A stretch of DNA of 64,000 nucleotides from Benincasa hispida. Taxonomy: Eukaryota > Streptophyta > Magnoliopsida > Cucurbitales > Cucurbitaceae. The stretch lies in NCBI RefSeq assembly GCF_009727055.1, contig NC_052349.1, positions 34,280,134 to 34,344,133 of the forward strand, in the 5' to 3' direction. Below, one piece after another: positions 36,100-48,366 of the stretch; the first letter of the stretch is position 1; each line of letters begins with the position of its first letter. Both the position numbers and the translations under genes were made by a program. The notes under the pieces are model-generated. The model saw nothing but the letters and a program-made list of their open reading frames with translations, was not told the DNA's origin and ran no database searches.

Positions 36100-37978
36100 G
36101 ATTCAATACTTGTGGAAAAATATTCGATTTCGTGCAAAAGTCGAAGAGGTGTTGAGAAGGTTTGTCGTTGGAAGCTATCAAGAAGGTCTTTCTTCCCTTG
36201 AAGTTGTCGAGAGGATCAACCTATTTCTTCTGTTGAACGATTTTAGGGCATAATGTTTGGTTGGAGTTTTGGTTTAAATGAATATGAGTTGTTGAAATTC
36301 ATTGATTACCGTGTAAGGGTAGATTAGACACTTTGTTAGAATGCATTGTTTGCCGTGCGATAGTTGTCTAGGTAGAGCGTATTTGTTATTTTCAAGCGAT
36401 TTTGAAACCCTTAACTTTTAGAATTCCATGTGGGGTAGTTTTGACAATTGTTAATCGTTACTTTCTAATATTATAATCCGTTTTGCTATTTTTATAATTT
36501 TAAAATGTTATTACTATTTTTCCAAGTGAAAACTTAAATTTTGTTATTTGTCTAGTCAGACCTTAAATTTTTAGGTAATTTACTTTTAGTCATCTTGCCA
36601 TAAATTTAAAAAATCAGCTTAAGTCATATTGTAAGAGAATTTTGTTAATCTTTTCAACAATTTGATATTTTATTTCGATTTTTTGATACATTTAAGAATA
36701 TATTTCAAGAGGCAATGGATGAATGAGAAGCTACTAAATTATGTTGTTAAATAATCTTTTTACATCAAACACTATATCGTAATATATACTAAAAAAATTT
36801 AAATTTTGTAATATACAAAACTATTTTTCATAGTTCTTGAGGTTTAATTGAAGCTAAGAATATTTTTCAAATGAGATTGTCGAGCAAAGAAAATTGGTTT
36901 TCGAGTACAAATCTAAAAAGAATAATTATTTTAAATGACAAATCTGCTGGAAATATTTTTAAATATAGTAAATTATCAATGTCTATTAATGATAGAAAGT
37001 AAATATCAATCAATATCTATCAGTGATAGATAATAATAGTCTATCAATACCTATTACATAAATATTGATATTTTTTTATACTTATAAACATTTTGGTCAA
37101 TTATACTATATTTGAAAATAGCCCAACTAAAAATTTCAAAAGTATTTTAATAATTAAGTTACTGAACATAGCTCAGTAGATAATAGTTTTAATTATCATT
37201 AAAAAAAATGGAATGATTCGATTTCTCATATAGTGATTGAACTTAGAAAACAAATTAAAGTTTATTCAAACAAATATATGGTTCTTATGTCTATGAGATA
37301 ACAAATAATTACAATGTTCATAACATCGAAAAATTATCCTTGTCTACTTTAATAGAAAAGATTCTTTTTAATGAACTCCATAAACTCCAGTTTTTTTTTC
37401 TTTTTAAGATTTTATAGGGGAAAAAGAAATTCCAACGTACAATAAAATGGACACTTAATAACCACTTAAACTATATTAAATATTTGTATTAAATTTTTAA
37501 TATGCAAAATTAATAAAGTTTGTTTCGATTTTTTCTAGTCTAGTCCAACTATATATGTTGGGAGAGATTCGAATTTTTAATCTTTTAATCGTTATTACAT
37601 ATTTTATGTCAATTAAATTATATTATTCCAAACAATTTTAGCATCAAAGGAGTATCACTTCAACGTCATCATTATATTAAGTCTTACATAACAAAATAAT
37701 GATCACATTAAAATTTAGCGTTTAAATTGTTCCAAAAATGTTGTAGGCCTCATTTAAATGAAAGCTAAAAAGAATAGTACGCATGTTTAAACTTCAAAGT
37801 CAACAACTACCCATAAAAATAAAATAAAAATAAATAAATAAAGTGCACAAACCTCAATAAAAAGAAGGAATAGTTAGTCGCATTTAAAGGTGAAGTGAAT
37901 GGTGACTGTTTTCAAAGTCAACAACAACTGCCATAGAAGAGGGCATAAATAAATTTTTTAAAAAATATGGTACATCTT
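36100..37978. other. AT-rich spacer with a decayed foldback relic
   Basis: No gene seen. At 36955-37130, TTTTAAATATAGTAAATTATC, GATAGAAAGTAAAT and repeated TATCAGTGATAGAT-like words resemble the foldback MITE at 27022-27178. It is too decayed to set borders. Confidence 0.4.
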
Positions 37979-38734
37979 GAGTTGCACAAATGCAGTTAGA
38001 GATGCCATTTAATCTGCAAGGTCGAAGTTCTGAGGAGATCCATCCCGAACAGGAAAATCTTCGATTAGACGAGAAATGGAGGAGAAAGTGAGGAGGATTT
38101 TTTTCTCCATTGACTAAACGGGGACGGGGATGGAAATTACATTCCCGACCCTGTCCCTACCCCGATTCTCTACCTCAATGAATATATATACTAAATTAAC
38201 ACATATGACACATATATAATAACACATATATCCATAATTCATGCACGTACGCACACAAATCATAACATCAACGATTACTTATTTTCTACCTTTCATCTCA
38301 ACTTTTTCATATTTTAGTACATTTTTAAGATACATGTTTTTAATATTTAAAATTTTATTGCTTTTGTGACCATAAATGTTAGAATATTTAAGTAGAAAGT
38401 TAGATTTGTAGTATTTAAAATTGAAAAGTTGTGGGATTAAATTTTTAAATTTATCTTTGTACATAAAATATTATTATTTTTATTATTATAAATTTTTCTT
38501 TAAAAATAATGCATTGAAAATGACCCATTTAACTAATAAATTTTCATTAAGGTTCAACATAAATAATTTTAAAGTTGTTAAAAAAAAATTAAAATTGAGA
38601 ATTTTTTCCCATGGGAACTTGATCCCTATGAATTCCCCGGGATCCCCACCTCGATCCCCACAAAATTTCGTGAGAATAGGGATTGAAATAGGCGGCAAGG
38701 ATGGAGATGGGGAAGATTTCTCTATGTGCAACTC
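37979..38734. mobile_element. candidate non-autonomous DNA transposon with 10-bp TIR and GC-rich subterminal segments
   Basis: GAGTTGCACA at 37979-37988 is matched by its exact reverse complement TGTGCAACTC at 38725-38734. Inside each end lies an unusually GC-rich stretch (ACGGGGACGGGGATGG at about 38125; CCCGGGATCCCCACC at about 38637) in a very AT-rich background. The second has a relative at 52885-53015. No coding frame and no clear target duplication. The class is unknown. Confidence 0.45.
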
Positions 38735-38753
38735 ACCCAAGTGTTCAATTATA

Positions 38754-40335
38754 GGAAAAAATTGTTAGTCATTGTTTTCATTTTTCATAACTAGCACTCT
38801 TTTAGAAAATTCATTGAAATAGTTTTTTTTAGTCCTTTCTGATTGAGATCGACCACTGAGATTTAAATAAAAAAATTAACTTTCTCATCTTATATCCAAC
38901 CTATCAATGGTTTTGAGTTTTCTTGGTGAAATTTTGTAGAATGAACATCATGACTCTACATAATTTTTTCAAATATGATGTAATTTTTTAAATCTTATAC
39001 AAAAGCTTACATATTTTCAAATTTTCTCCAAATTCAGTTATATTTACCAAATTTTATTTTGGAAAAAAATGATATATATAAGAACTAAATACACTAGCAA
39101 ACTGATTATACCTCAACTAGATACAATACACACAATGTATATAATAATAATGTTGAAACTAAAAAATAAGCCAAATAGTATAATAAGGGCGTTTATGAAT
39201 TGAAATAACTAAGAGCCTCAAGATATTATCGAGATGTCAATAGGTAGTCAAGGTATGCTATTTCTAATAATTATTCTCCTCAAGACAATTATTCGCTCTG
39301 CAAGGGCTGCAAGCAGACTATAACGATTATCTCAGTATGATACAATGATCGTCTCATAAGAACCTCAAAATATTATGGAGATGTCAATAGGTAGTCGAGG
39401 CATGCTTGTTTTTATAATCGTTGTCCTAAAGACAATTATTCGCTCTACACGAGTTGCAAGCAGACTGCAACTATCGTCTCAGTAGGATATAACGACTAAG
39501 TCCAGTAAAACTGCAATCTCGAACTAATCAGATCTAGAAGAACTCTTGGATACTTGCTCTCAACTCAAGATGAAAAGAAAGAAAGAAATGAGAGAAGTTT
39601 TCAATTTGGAGTGGAATACTACAAATGGAGACCAAGTTGCTATTTACAGGCTAGCCACTTAGTAACTCTTCAAATCAAATAAATACAAAAATTGAAACAT
39701 TTATCAAATTTAACTCAATTGAATTGTTACGTGACCAAAATCAAACATAACTCATTCAAATTGAAGAAACTACAAATTTCACTTTTATATGCATGTTAAA
39801 TTTGTACATAAAACATCATCTTAATTTGATGGTTTCAATCCAATTTGAAGTTTTCAACCATAAATTTAATTTACACAACTGAATTCATTTTTATGTTTCA
39901 AATATTCATAAAAGTTTCATTTTCTTTCACTATAAATATCCAACATCATATATCAAATTAATCTTTCAAATCTTACTCCAAATTTCCGTTTCCATAATTA
40001 TCTGAATTTTCAAATGGATTTAGATTTTCCATATGTATCTCGGGGTGATTTTCAAATTTTGAGAAAGATCAAACTTTGAGGAAAAAAAATAAGTAGGATT
40101 TGGAAAAAGATATACGACATCAATCTTCATCTTGACTTATATTCCATCGAGAAAGTGAATCGATAGTTTGGATATAAGATGAAAAGGTTAATTTTTATTT
40201 ATTTATTTTTTTTATTGAAATCTCAATGGTCAATCTTGGTCATAATGGACCAACATAAACTATTTCAACTAGTTTTCTAAAAGGGTGCTAGTTTTGAAGG
40301 ATAAAAACTTTTTTAGGTTATTTCTGACAATTTTC
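38754..40335. mobile_element. non-autonomous DNA transposon with about 150-bp terminal inverted repeats
   Basis: 38785-38920 and 40155-40310 are near reverse complements over roughly 130-150 bp. Shared words include ACTAGCAC, CTTTTAGAAAA, TTGAAATAGTTT, GAGATTT and CATCTTATATCCAA. Outermost similarity reaches GGAAAAATTG on the left and CAATTTTCC on the right. The interior has no transposase, only a 147-bp tandem repeat. Long TIRs suggest a Mutator-like non-autonomous element. A 9-bp target duplication was not evident. Confidence 0.7.
39212..39505. repeat. 147-bp tandem duplication
   Basis: 39212-39358 is repeated at 39359-39505. Both copies share GAGATGTCAATAGGTAGTC and GACAATTATTCGCTCT. It lies inside the long-TIR element. 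Confidence 0.85.
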
Positions 40336-40654
40336 CAGTCACAAGTTGTCACATGACAATTTTTTTCTAGAAAATGTATTTTTTTAAATATTTTTTTTCC
40401 TTTTGTGACCGAAGGCATAGAGATTGGTATAGTCTAAGCTATAGCCAAATATTACTCTAAATAAATAATGATCTAGAAGAACATTTCAAAGTAAGATTTT
40501 TTTTTTCCTTTAGATAGAAAAAAATAAAAGTATAATAAAAAAAGTCAATTATTCATCCATTTTTCCCTACCCTCCCAAAGATTTAAAATAAAAGTAATCA
40601 AAGATTACTCGAGTTATGTTTGAGATTGATGTATCACTTTTTTTTTTTTTTTTG

Positions 40655-40840
40655 TTATCCATGAGACAGCTTATGCACACCTCGACTATTTTTACGAGAC
40701 AACCTGTTTATCCCTATAACATTTGGGTGCCAAGAAAACTCATAAGTTCTAAGTAGTTGACCACTCTGGATTGAGCTCAAGACTTCTTAGTCCAAGACAG
40801 TATCTCCTTTTTTATCACTCTATATTTGTTTTGGGCAACT
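40655..40840. repeat. SINE-like dispersed repeat remnant
   Basis: The AGCTTATGCACACCTCGACT segment followed by ACGAGACAACCTG resembles a widespread plant short repeat. A second decayed piece occurs at 51255-51300 (AGCTTGTGTGCACCTCAACT). Assignment as SINE rests on memory of the family. Confidence 0.45.
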
Positions 40841-41099
40841 ACAAGTCTCCTAAAGTTTAAGTTTCAAAACTTTATAAATTTATTATTCTTCTTCTTTTAT
40901 ATATATAATTTCATCAACTAAGATAAGAATTTTAAATGTTATGGGTGAATTTCAATATGATAGAATAGAGTCAAAAATAAAGATAAAATAACATAAGATA
41001 CAATTTGATCTAGCTTATTTGAGATTAGAAAAAACCGAAATCATCCTATTAGGGTTAAGTTAAATTGTCCTATGGCAGAATTTTAAATCTACATGGCAT

Positions 41100-41800
41100 A
41101 CTATATGCACGTACAAGATTTATTTAATTATAACATACATTCATAATGCATAAATAATTAAATACACACGGATATAGACCAGTTTTGGCATCTTGAACAA
41201 ACATACAACCAAAATTATTACAATAATAATTAAAAAGGGGCTAAAAAGGCAAACAAACCCAAATCGGTCCCAAACCACCCGAATCGAATCTCTAGGGCTA
41301 CAAAATGGGCTGAATCGGTCTAAAAGTGGTTACATTGAGCCTCCTTGACCCAAACCGGTTGAACTAGTCCATTTGTGCGTGTGGCTTCTGGGCTGGGATG
41401 AACAGCGTTACAACGTTTCATCCCAGTGTTGCAATGCCATGGGAATTTGCTTCATTTTTGGGTTGGCTGAAGAATAGCGTTACAACACTCCAATGGTAGT
41501 GTTGCAACGCTGCAAGCCAATAGCTTCTTCTGTTGCTACCAACTGTTGAACTTGCTTCGATTTTTCTTCAATTACAACCTAATTGCAACTCTATTGACTC
41601 TATCAAATTTACAGACACTTAATCACATACTAAGACCCATAAACAAAGAGCCAATTACAATAATTAACATTGAATTGAAGAGAAATCTAATGCCAAAACT
41701 GAAATTATCCATATCAACACTCATTTTCATACAACCTATGAAAGTCACCCACAAGCTAAAATTAGTGTGAATTAAGTGCTTAAATCACACTAATGGTGGT
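41100..41800 (-). repeat. copia leader fragment preceding LTR H
   Basis: Resembles the leader at 15690-16300: the CATGGCATAC..TAATGCATAA words, then TTTTGGCATC, then GTTGCAATGCCATGG. No gag remains, so this is a truncated copy. Confidence 0.5.
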
Positions 41801-43687
41801 GACATTCAACATGCGGAAGAAATTAGGATCTTAAGCACTCTAATTATATAAATTTTAGCAAAGAAAAACATGCAAGATCAAATAAAAATATAAGTAGGGT
41901 TTCTTAAATTCACACCTCTGTTGAACTCCTCGCTCCTTAAATTCCAGCTCAAATTTCTTCACTAACAAATTGTAGACCACCACTTGATCTTCCCTATTAT
42001 CCTCGAGGATCTTAGATTGGATTCTGTGATCCAAAATGAGTAGAATTTTAAGGGAATAAAGGAGGATTTTAGTTTGGGTGTAGCATATAAAGAATAACCT
42101 TTCTTCTTCATAATTTTAGCATGCAACCACACCCAATTCTCAGCAAACTTCATCTGTTTTAATCCTCTCTTATATGCAATCATATTGCATAAGGTATTGC
42201 CACAAAGTTATTCAATTGTAAGTGGATTTTGAGGTGGGATATAAGAGGTTGAAGTGGGATAAATCCACTCAACAAATTTTTAATTTAAAATTGAACAAAA
42301 TTAAAATTTTCACCTTTTTAAATTAAATTTCAAAATTTAAAATGAAAAATTAATTTTAGAAAATATTAATTCAATAATTAAATTATATAAAATTCATTCA
42401 TTTTAAACAAAATTAATTTTTATAATTAATTAAATCATTTAATTAATTTAATATCAAATATTAAATCAATTAAACACTAATTCTTCAAATATGAATTCCT
42501 ATTCATGTAATTAATATCTAAATCATACTTAAATATTATCCAATTCTCCAATTTTGTTTATTTCGATAATTAAACGTATAGTTATATTGTAGATAATTAC
42601 TAATTCCCTTAATTCGAATTTGAATGTTTCAAATTCTCTCATCACGCTATTCTAAGGTTTAATCTATTTTGTGAGCTAGTTTACCTAATGCACCTACCGA
42701 TCATGAGCTCCTACAATATGAGATTAATTAGTTAAACTCTTTAAACCAAATTAATTAACATTCGTTAACTACCGGGTCACTCCACTAAAGCTCGTAGCTG
42801 TACTCTCCTCACTGTAGATATATTTCTGTCCACTCGATGTAACCATAACTAGCAAGTCAACCCTTCACCGATTGTTCATAATAACGGCTGGGTCAAAAGT
42901 TGTTTTACCTCCAAGATTATATCTTGCTCCTTAAGTCCCACTAATCCTCTAATGAATAATTGGTTTATAATCCAATCACCAAACCGAGTCTATCTTGGGC
43001 CAATGAGAGAGTGAGGCCCCTTGTTCAAGACCCAGAGTCAATACTTAAGGGAACGATCTCTCTACTATCCCTAAAAGTGGGTAGGAGTGAATTCTATCTT
43101 GCACCCTATGTCCCCAACTATCTACCCGGTCTTATCCCCGAAATGGGAGGCTTAATGAGCCAGCGTTGTTGAGTCAACCCTTACTCATGAAAATCTAAGG
43201 ATGATCCTAAATAAACAGGATTAAGGTCAAGTTACTTAGATCATCGCTTTGAAACAGTCAGTCTTAAATAGTAAACAACGTTATAAAGTAAGAGTGACTT
43301 ATTTCTCGATCTAGTCTTATACAAACTCTTTGCATAGGACGTCCCCACTCGCACGTCTCTACATGAATAATCCAGGATCACATCGTTTGTACTAAATACA
43401 AAGTGGGCTGCATTCGATAGTGTTTCCAAAATAAGGTAGCCAACCTTATCCATATACTACAGAACGTTATGGCTATCTACTCGAACTTGATCCACTCTTA
43501 TGTCTCCACATAAAGTCCAAGTACTCATGTAATAGTCATGGATCTTAGTTTATTAGATTTAGTTTTTATAAGTGCAATTTACATATTCAATAACAGTTTT
43601 ATTGAATAAACCTCAATAACTTCTTTATTGCAAATAGAATATGTTTAATTTTACAAACTACGAGTTTTAGGACATACAACCCAATAG
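41801..43687 (-). repeat. LTR copy H
   Basis: A full-length-sized LTR with the family landmarks in the same orientation as copies A, B, D and E. The right end is CTACGAGTTTTAGGACATAC followed by AACCCAATAG. The left border near 41800 is set by comparison with copy D. It is the last LTR of this family in the window. Confidence 0.65.
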
Positions 43688-43896
43688 CACAGACCGTGAT
43701 CAATAACAACAATGAAGATCTTGTTGTTGATAGCAAAGGAAGGGGAAAGGAGAAACAATGAGACATGTTGTTCTCTAAAATAGAGTAAACAATGATGAAT
43801 GGAAAAGGGGATGTACGGAGAGAAATCCATCAACAGAGAGAAAAGAATAGACACCATGGTAATTGGCATGTACTCGAGGGTAATTTCTTATTCTTA

Positions 43897-43949
43897 AAGA
43901 AGAAGAAGAAGAAGAGGAAAAAATAAAAAGAAGAAGAATAAGAAGAAGT
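43897..43949. repeat. (GAA)n purine-rich microsatellite
   Basis: An interrupted GAA/AAG run. The long minus-strand frame here (43775-44164) is rich in Ser, Leu and Phe because of it and is not a gene. Confidence 0.9.
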
Positions 43950-44199
43950 CCAGAGCTGACTTGTCCACTGAAGCAAAGCCAATTATCCAATTGACGACCA
44001 TAAAAAGTATTTTTATGATCATGTGAGGTGTTGAAAACATTTTTTCTTTGATGAAATGTAAAGAGACTAACAATAAAAAAAATATACGATATGAAAAAAC
44101 AAAGGAGAATAATAAGATAATAGAGAATACAAAAATTTAATATAGAAAATAAATATGAATACAAACAAATGTCTTTGATAGAATAATTAACATAAAATT

Positions 44200-44830
44200 T
44201 GGATGAAGAACATCAAGAAGAGTCTATAAGACCAATAAAATGAAAATCCTTTGGTTCATTCAACTTTTGAATTAAATCTCATATAATAGAGCTTTGACCG
44301 ATGTGGATAGAATAGTCGTCACCAAGAAGAGTGAGCAAAACAACAATCGAAGAACAGATGTTGCATAGCCAAACACAAAGGACAAATAGAAGGAGATAAG
44401 TAATACGTTTGAAGCTTGTAAGAGAATTTTCCAAAAAAAACTAAATACCAACTATTAGAAATAAGGGAATGAAGCAACTCTTTTCTAACCAGACTGCCAA
44501 AAGGCCTGCAATAATATAAGAAGTCCCAAAAAGCCGGTAACTTAGATGATAATATTAAATTTACGCATTCCTATTTTTGATATGCCAATAGTGTATCATT
44601 CATAGGGCCTACCAAGAAATATTAAAGTCCTCACCAATATACCAAAGTTCAAAACAATATTTGAATTCATCCAAAGAAATCCTCTCTTATAATCAATAGC
44701 TCCATATATATTAGATACCCAATAAAAGAACTTACATTGAGTCATAATTTCGACTGATAAAGTGTAACCACCTTTAAGGATCACCAAATTTTCAACCCAC
44801 ATAATAAGAATGCCAACCGATTTTCATAAG
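44200..44830 (-). pseudogene. internally deleted LINE remnant (endonuclease piece plus zf-RVT piece)
   Basis: On the minus strand, 44596-44802 encodes LKGGYTLSVEIMTQCKFFYW and VSNIYGAIDYKRG, resembling the L1-type apurinic endonuclease of plant LINEs. Downstream on the same strand at about 44330-44400 lies ICPLC..MQHLFFDCCFAHSSW, the zf-RVT signature near the ORF2 C-terminus. The reverse transcriptase that should separate them is gone. Order is correct for one element with an internal deletion. Confidence 0.65.
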
Positions 44831-45050
44831 CTTCCACAAATATCCAACCGAACTCCTTTGAGCTCCGTAGGGGCGTAATAAAAGGAAAATCTAAGTGCAT
44901 GTTTCAAGGCAACAATCGTAAACAACCAGTTGTGCATAAGAGGGGGGATGAAATTTCTCGTAGTTTAAACCACAAGCAAAAGATGAGAATTTTGAGGGAA
45001 TTTAAGAAGTAGGTAAGTAAGAATCACTCCCAACAATCATTTAGGAATAA

Positions 45051-45131
45051 TTAAACGATCGTTTAAGAAATACTAAATAATCATATTGCAATGCCTAAAC
45101 GATCATTTAACTTATCCTAAGCGATTGTTTA
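45051..45131. repeat. palindromic-motif cluster (three units)
   Basis: A perfect palindrome TTAAACGATCGTTTAA (45051-45066), then TAAACGATCATTTA (45096-45109) and TAAGCGATTGTTTA (45118-45131). Centres are about 44 and 22 bp apart, matching the longer array at 46078-46262 on the other side of the coding fragment. Confidence 0.8.
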
Positions 45132-45331
45132 TCACTCGAACATTTTAACAACTGCATACCTCACGTAGACGCTAAACTAACAGTCTTATTTTATTCAGTT
45201 CTTGGGTAATGCATTCATGTTGCTGATTAAACACATCACCGACTGTCAAGTTTGCCAAATCCTTGCAAACTTCCGATATTTCCGCTCTCAAGATCTTAGA
45301 AGGCATTGAATGCTCATGTCTTCCTGAAGAC

Positions 45332-46067
45332 TTAAAGTACATATCTAGAATGCAAGTAATAGTATGTGACGTGTTTGGGATATACTGCTTTCTTTATATC
45401 ATATGACTCCTTCTTCCTCTGTAAAATGCACTTCATACTATTCAACAAACATTCGAATAAGACTGTCGACCAATCATAATGCCTGAAGACTTTGGTGTCA
45501 TCGTCGATACCAAATGTCTTTACATCGAATTGTGTCTTCTTCTCTTTTTCCATCACCACAACTTTGATGTATAATGTTAACGCAACCTTCGCGACATCTT
45601 CATCGTTTGTAAATCTGAGTTTTTCAAAAGCGGTCTTAATATCCTTGTAAAGTTTTTCCTTCTTCTCATTTGGGCCCTTTAGTCCGAGCAATAAATGTCA
45701 TAGTCTCTTATTTCTTATATCTCTTTCAATTGTTTCTTCGGTTGGCCACAACCTAGTTATCAAATTAAAATCATCTTAGGTGAATGTTACTTTCATCCCC
45801 AATATGTTGAAGTTTTATAACATCTGGATTCTCATCACTGACGTCCTTTAACAAAAAATGGTGGAACAGCTGCCCATTAAACACAGGGTCCACATTCAAC
45901 ATTGAACTAAAGCATGTTTTTCTAAACATCACTATTTGCTTTGTGGTAAGTTTCTTCTTAATCAGATCATTCATTTTGTGGACCATGCAAGAGACGGTAG
46001 CAAAGAAATATTTATCAACAGGGACAACCATCTTAGTAAACTGTAACAAATATATATATTGCAGCAA
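45332..46067 (-). pseudogene. second DUF1985-type (Ulp1-family MULE cargo) fragment
   Basis: The minus strand first encodes MVHKMNDLIKKKLTTKQIVM, FRKTCFSSMLNVDPVFNGQL and a FHHFLLKDV segment. After a broken stretch (LWPTEETIERDIRNKRL) it encodes LRFTNDEDVAKVALTLYI, then QFDVKTFGIDDD and YDWSTVLFECLLNSMK. These match my memory of the DUF1985 region of MULE-borne Ulp1-like genes. In-frame stops lie between the two open pieces. No protease domain is visible. Both flanks carry arrays of a 22-bp-period palindrome. Confidence 0.6.
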
Positions 46068-46077
46068 TAAGTAGATC

Positions 46078-46262
46078 GTTTAATAAATCTTAAACGATAG
46101 TTTACCAAATCCTAAATGATCGTTTGCACAAAAAATTAAATGATCATTTAACCTAAGTAGGGTGATTGTTTAAGTTGTTGGGCAATTGTTTAAGTCGTTG
46201 TTAGGCGATCGTTTAATTAAAGTCAGAGAATCATTTAATTAAAGTAAAGGGATCATTTAATA
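46078..46262. repeat. 22-bp-period array of palindromic TAAACGATCGTTTA-like units (about 8)
   Basis: Units centred near 46098, 46120, 46144, 46166, 46186, 46209, 46230 and 46253 (TAAACGATAGTTTA, TAAATGATCATTTA, TAGGCGATCGTTTA and so on). Spacing is 21-24 bp, with variable spacers between the conserved dyads. Confidence 0.85.
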
Positions 46263-46567
46263 AAGTGATGAGCGATCAATTTCATTAGAATAAGCAAACC
46301 CTAAACCATTTTGTTACAGCTGAATGTAAAAATCAACGTGCGTGGAAGAAAACAAGTAAAATACCTTTAAATCATGAGAACAATGTTGGAAATGTGTAGA
46401 AACAACCGGCAAGCAATGTAGAGTTGATCAAAGATAAATGAGAGTTGAGAGAAAACTAACAAAAAAATTTGAGAATATGAAAGGATGTGAATGATCCCTA
46501 AGTAAAACGATAGAATAGACGTCTGACTTGTATCGTTTGATTTTAAAAAGTAGGACTAAAATTGGTA

Positions 46568-48366
46568 TTTCACATGACAAAGAGGTCAACAATTAAAAAA
46601 AAAAATTCAGAAAGAGGTCATCCATAGAAAATTGATTTTTGGGTTATTCTGTGGAATTTTTCCCAACATAATTAAGTAAAGAAATTGTCAAAATTAATTA
46701 AAGAAAGAAAAAGAAATGTTAGTAATGAAATGTGTTGCTTTTACCCTTTGTACTTGGTTCAGTCATCTTCTGCAACCCAATTTCCGCCCCCGGCCACCCC
46801 CCCAAAAAAATTTCTTCTTGCTGATGCTTCCTTCAATCAGACTGCATCCAGGCTCCGTCCAAATGAGTTACTCGTTTTCTCCATATTCAATAACTTCTGC
46901 ACTATTTGGACATATAATCAGTTTGTTTATTGTTGGTTGATTCTAAGTTTTCTTTTCGATTTCAGTATTGACACTTCAATTGGTTTACTAGAAATTTAAA
47001 TATATTCTTTTGCAAGGGTTATTTCTAACAAGGATTAGTGAGGAACTACAAAAATCTGTGTGTTTTTTAACTAGAAGAAGAAAGAGGAGGAAGTTGAATT
47101 GTTCTGCATAGTTAGTGACTTTTAATGTTATCCATTTTTTTAGGAATAACAAGGTAGGAGAAATAGGACATCCACCAATCTTCAAAGGATTCTGATGCTT
47201 ATGAATAGGTGCAACAAGTCATATCCATGCTATAAATGTTTTAGCCATTCAAATTTGATAATGAGTATAGGATGGCCATTCCAAAAGACTTTCACCAACA
47301 AATGTTGATTTCTTGTGCGCTGAATCGTTTTGGGAGGAAAAAAAAAACCCCCTAAACTTTGACTTTCGTTTCAAAAGTACCCTTATTTTTCGAAAGTTAC
47401 AATATTGCCTTTTGTTTCAAAACTGCTCTTTCAGTAAAATCTTTTAGACTTTTGAATGAAAATTAAGACTTGAAATGGTGTGATAGTGACTTTAAATGAA
47501 AATTTCGATTGCCATATTGTTCTAGGTCACCACCATACTATCTTAGTCTTGCTTGAAATTCTAGAGGATTTCCATGCTAAGGTTAGATCTGAAAGATTTA
47601 CGAAGGGTTAAGGGAATAACAAAATTCAGGGTTATTTTCACAACTCAAGCAAAATTATTTCTTGTTGGTTGCCCCTCAACAAACTATGTTCCTACCTCTA
47701 TTTTATCCTTTAATTACCTTTGGAGGATAGGGTACGGATGATCCTTAAGTCTCCTTTATCCGAAAATTATAGGACCTTAAAGTATCATAAAATGTGGATG
47801 AAGATTATTTTGTTTATGTTCAGTTGTTCACTCTCAACCCCAAGGGATGCCTTGGTGGTAAAGGACTTAGGTGCTTAGAGCTGTTCACCGAGGTCATTAT
47901 GGGTTGAAGCCAAAGTACCCATTTGATGAAATAGAAAGTTGAGTGTAAAAATTGACATACTTCCAAGTTTAAGGGTGAAAATGTTAGGAATGATATTAGA
48001 GTGTTATGAGAATTGATAGGTTATAAATAGGGTGGGAGGCGAAGGGGGTAAACAGGCATTGATTCAATTGGTTTAAGGCACAAGTGATTTTAAGAAAGAG
48101 AAGGTCCAAGTTCTTCAAATTACTTGGTTTATCTCGTGAGTTCTTTACCTTTCATATTTCAATATGTTGTAGTCTTGTTTTGATACCCTACCAATCAATT
48201 GGTATTAGGGGAGTTTGTTATGGAATTTGGTTATAAATAAGGGTTAGGGGTATGAGGAAGGTAGGCTATATTGTGGTGAGTGAATTAGTCGCTTGAAAGA
48301 GATCTCAAGAGGGGAAGTTCAAGTATCTTGAATTACTTGGTTATCTTGTAAGTTTGGTTACAGTTT
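46568..48366. repeat. direct duplication, copy 1 (about 1.8 kb)
   Basis: Co-linear with 53775-55576, starting near ATTTCACATG and ending near TTATCTTGTAAGTTTGGTTA (copy 2: TTATCTTGCAAGTTTGGTTA). No protein family is recognised in either copy; short frames on both strands are not conserved. The copy contains a foldback segment (47440-47600) related to 60980-61147. This copy lacks a piece of about 45-50 bp present at 55199-55250. Confidence 0.8.

Noticed and set aside
43775..44164. 129-codon minus-strand frame rich in Phe, Ile and Ser, resembling a membrane protein
   Set aside because: It is produced by a GAA microsatellite and AT-rich sequence; no family, no conserved motif.
45051..46262. CRISPR-like array
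   Set aside because: Units are short palindromes with 8-10 bp variable spacers in a plant nuclear context; repeats are imperfect and no cas genes exist.
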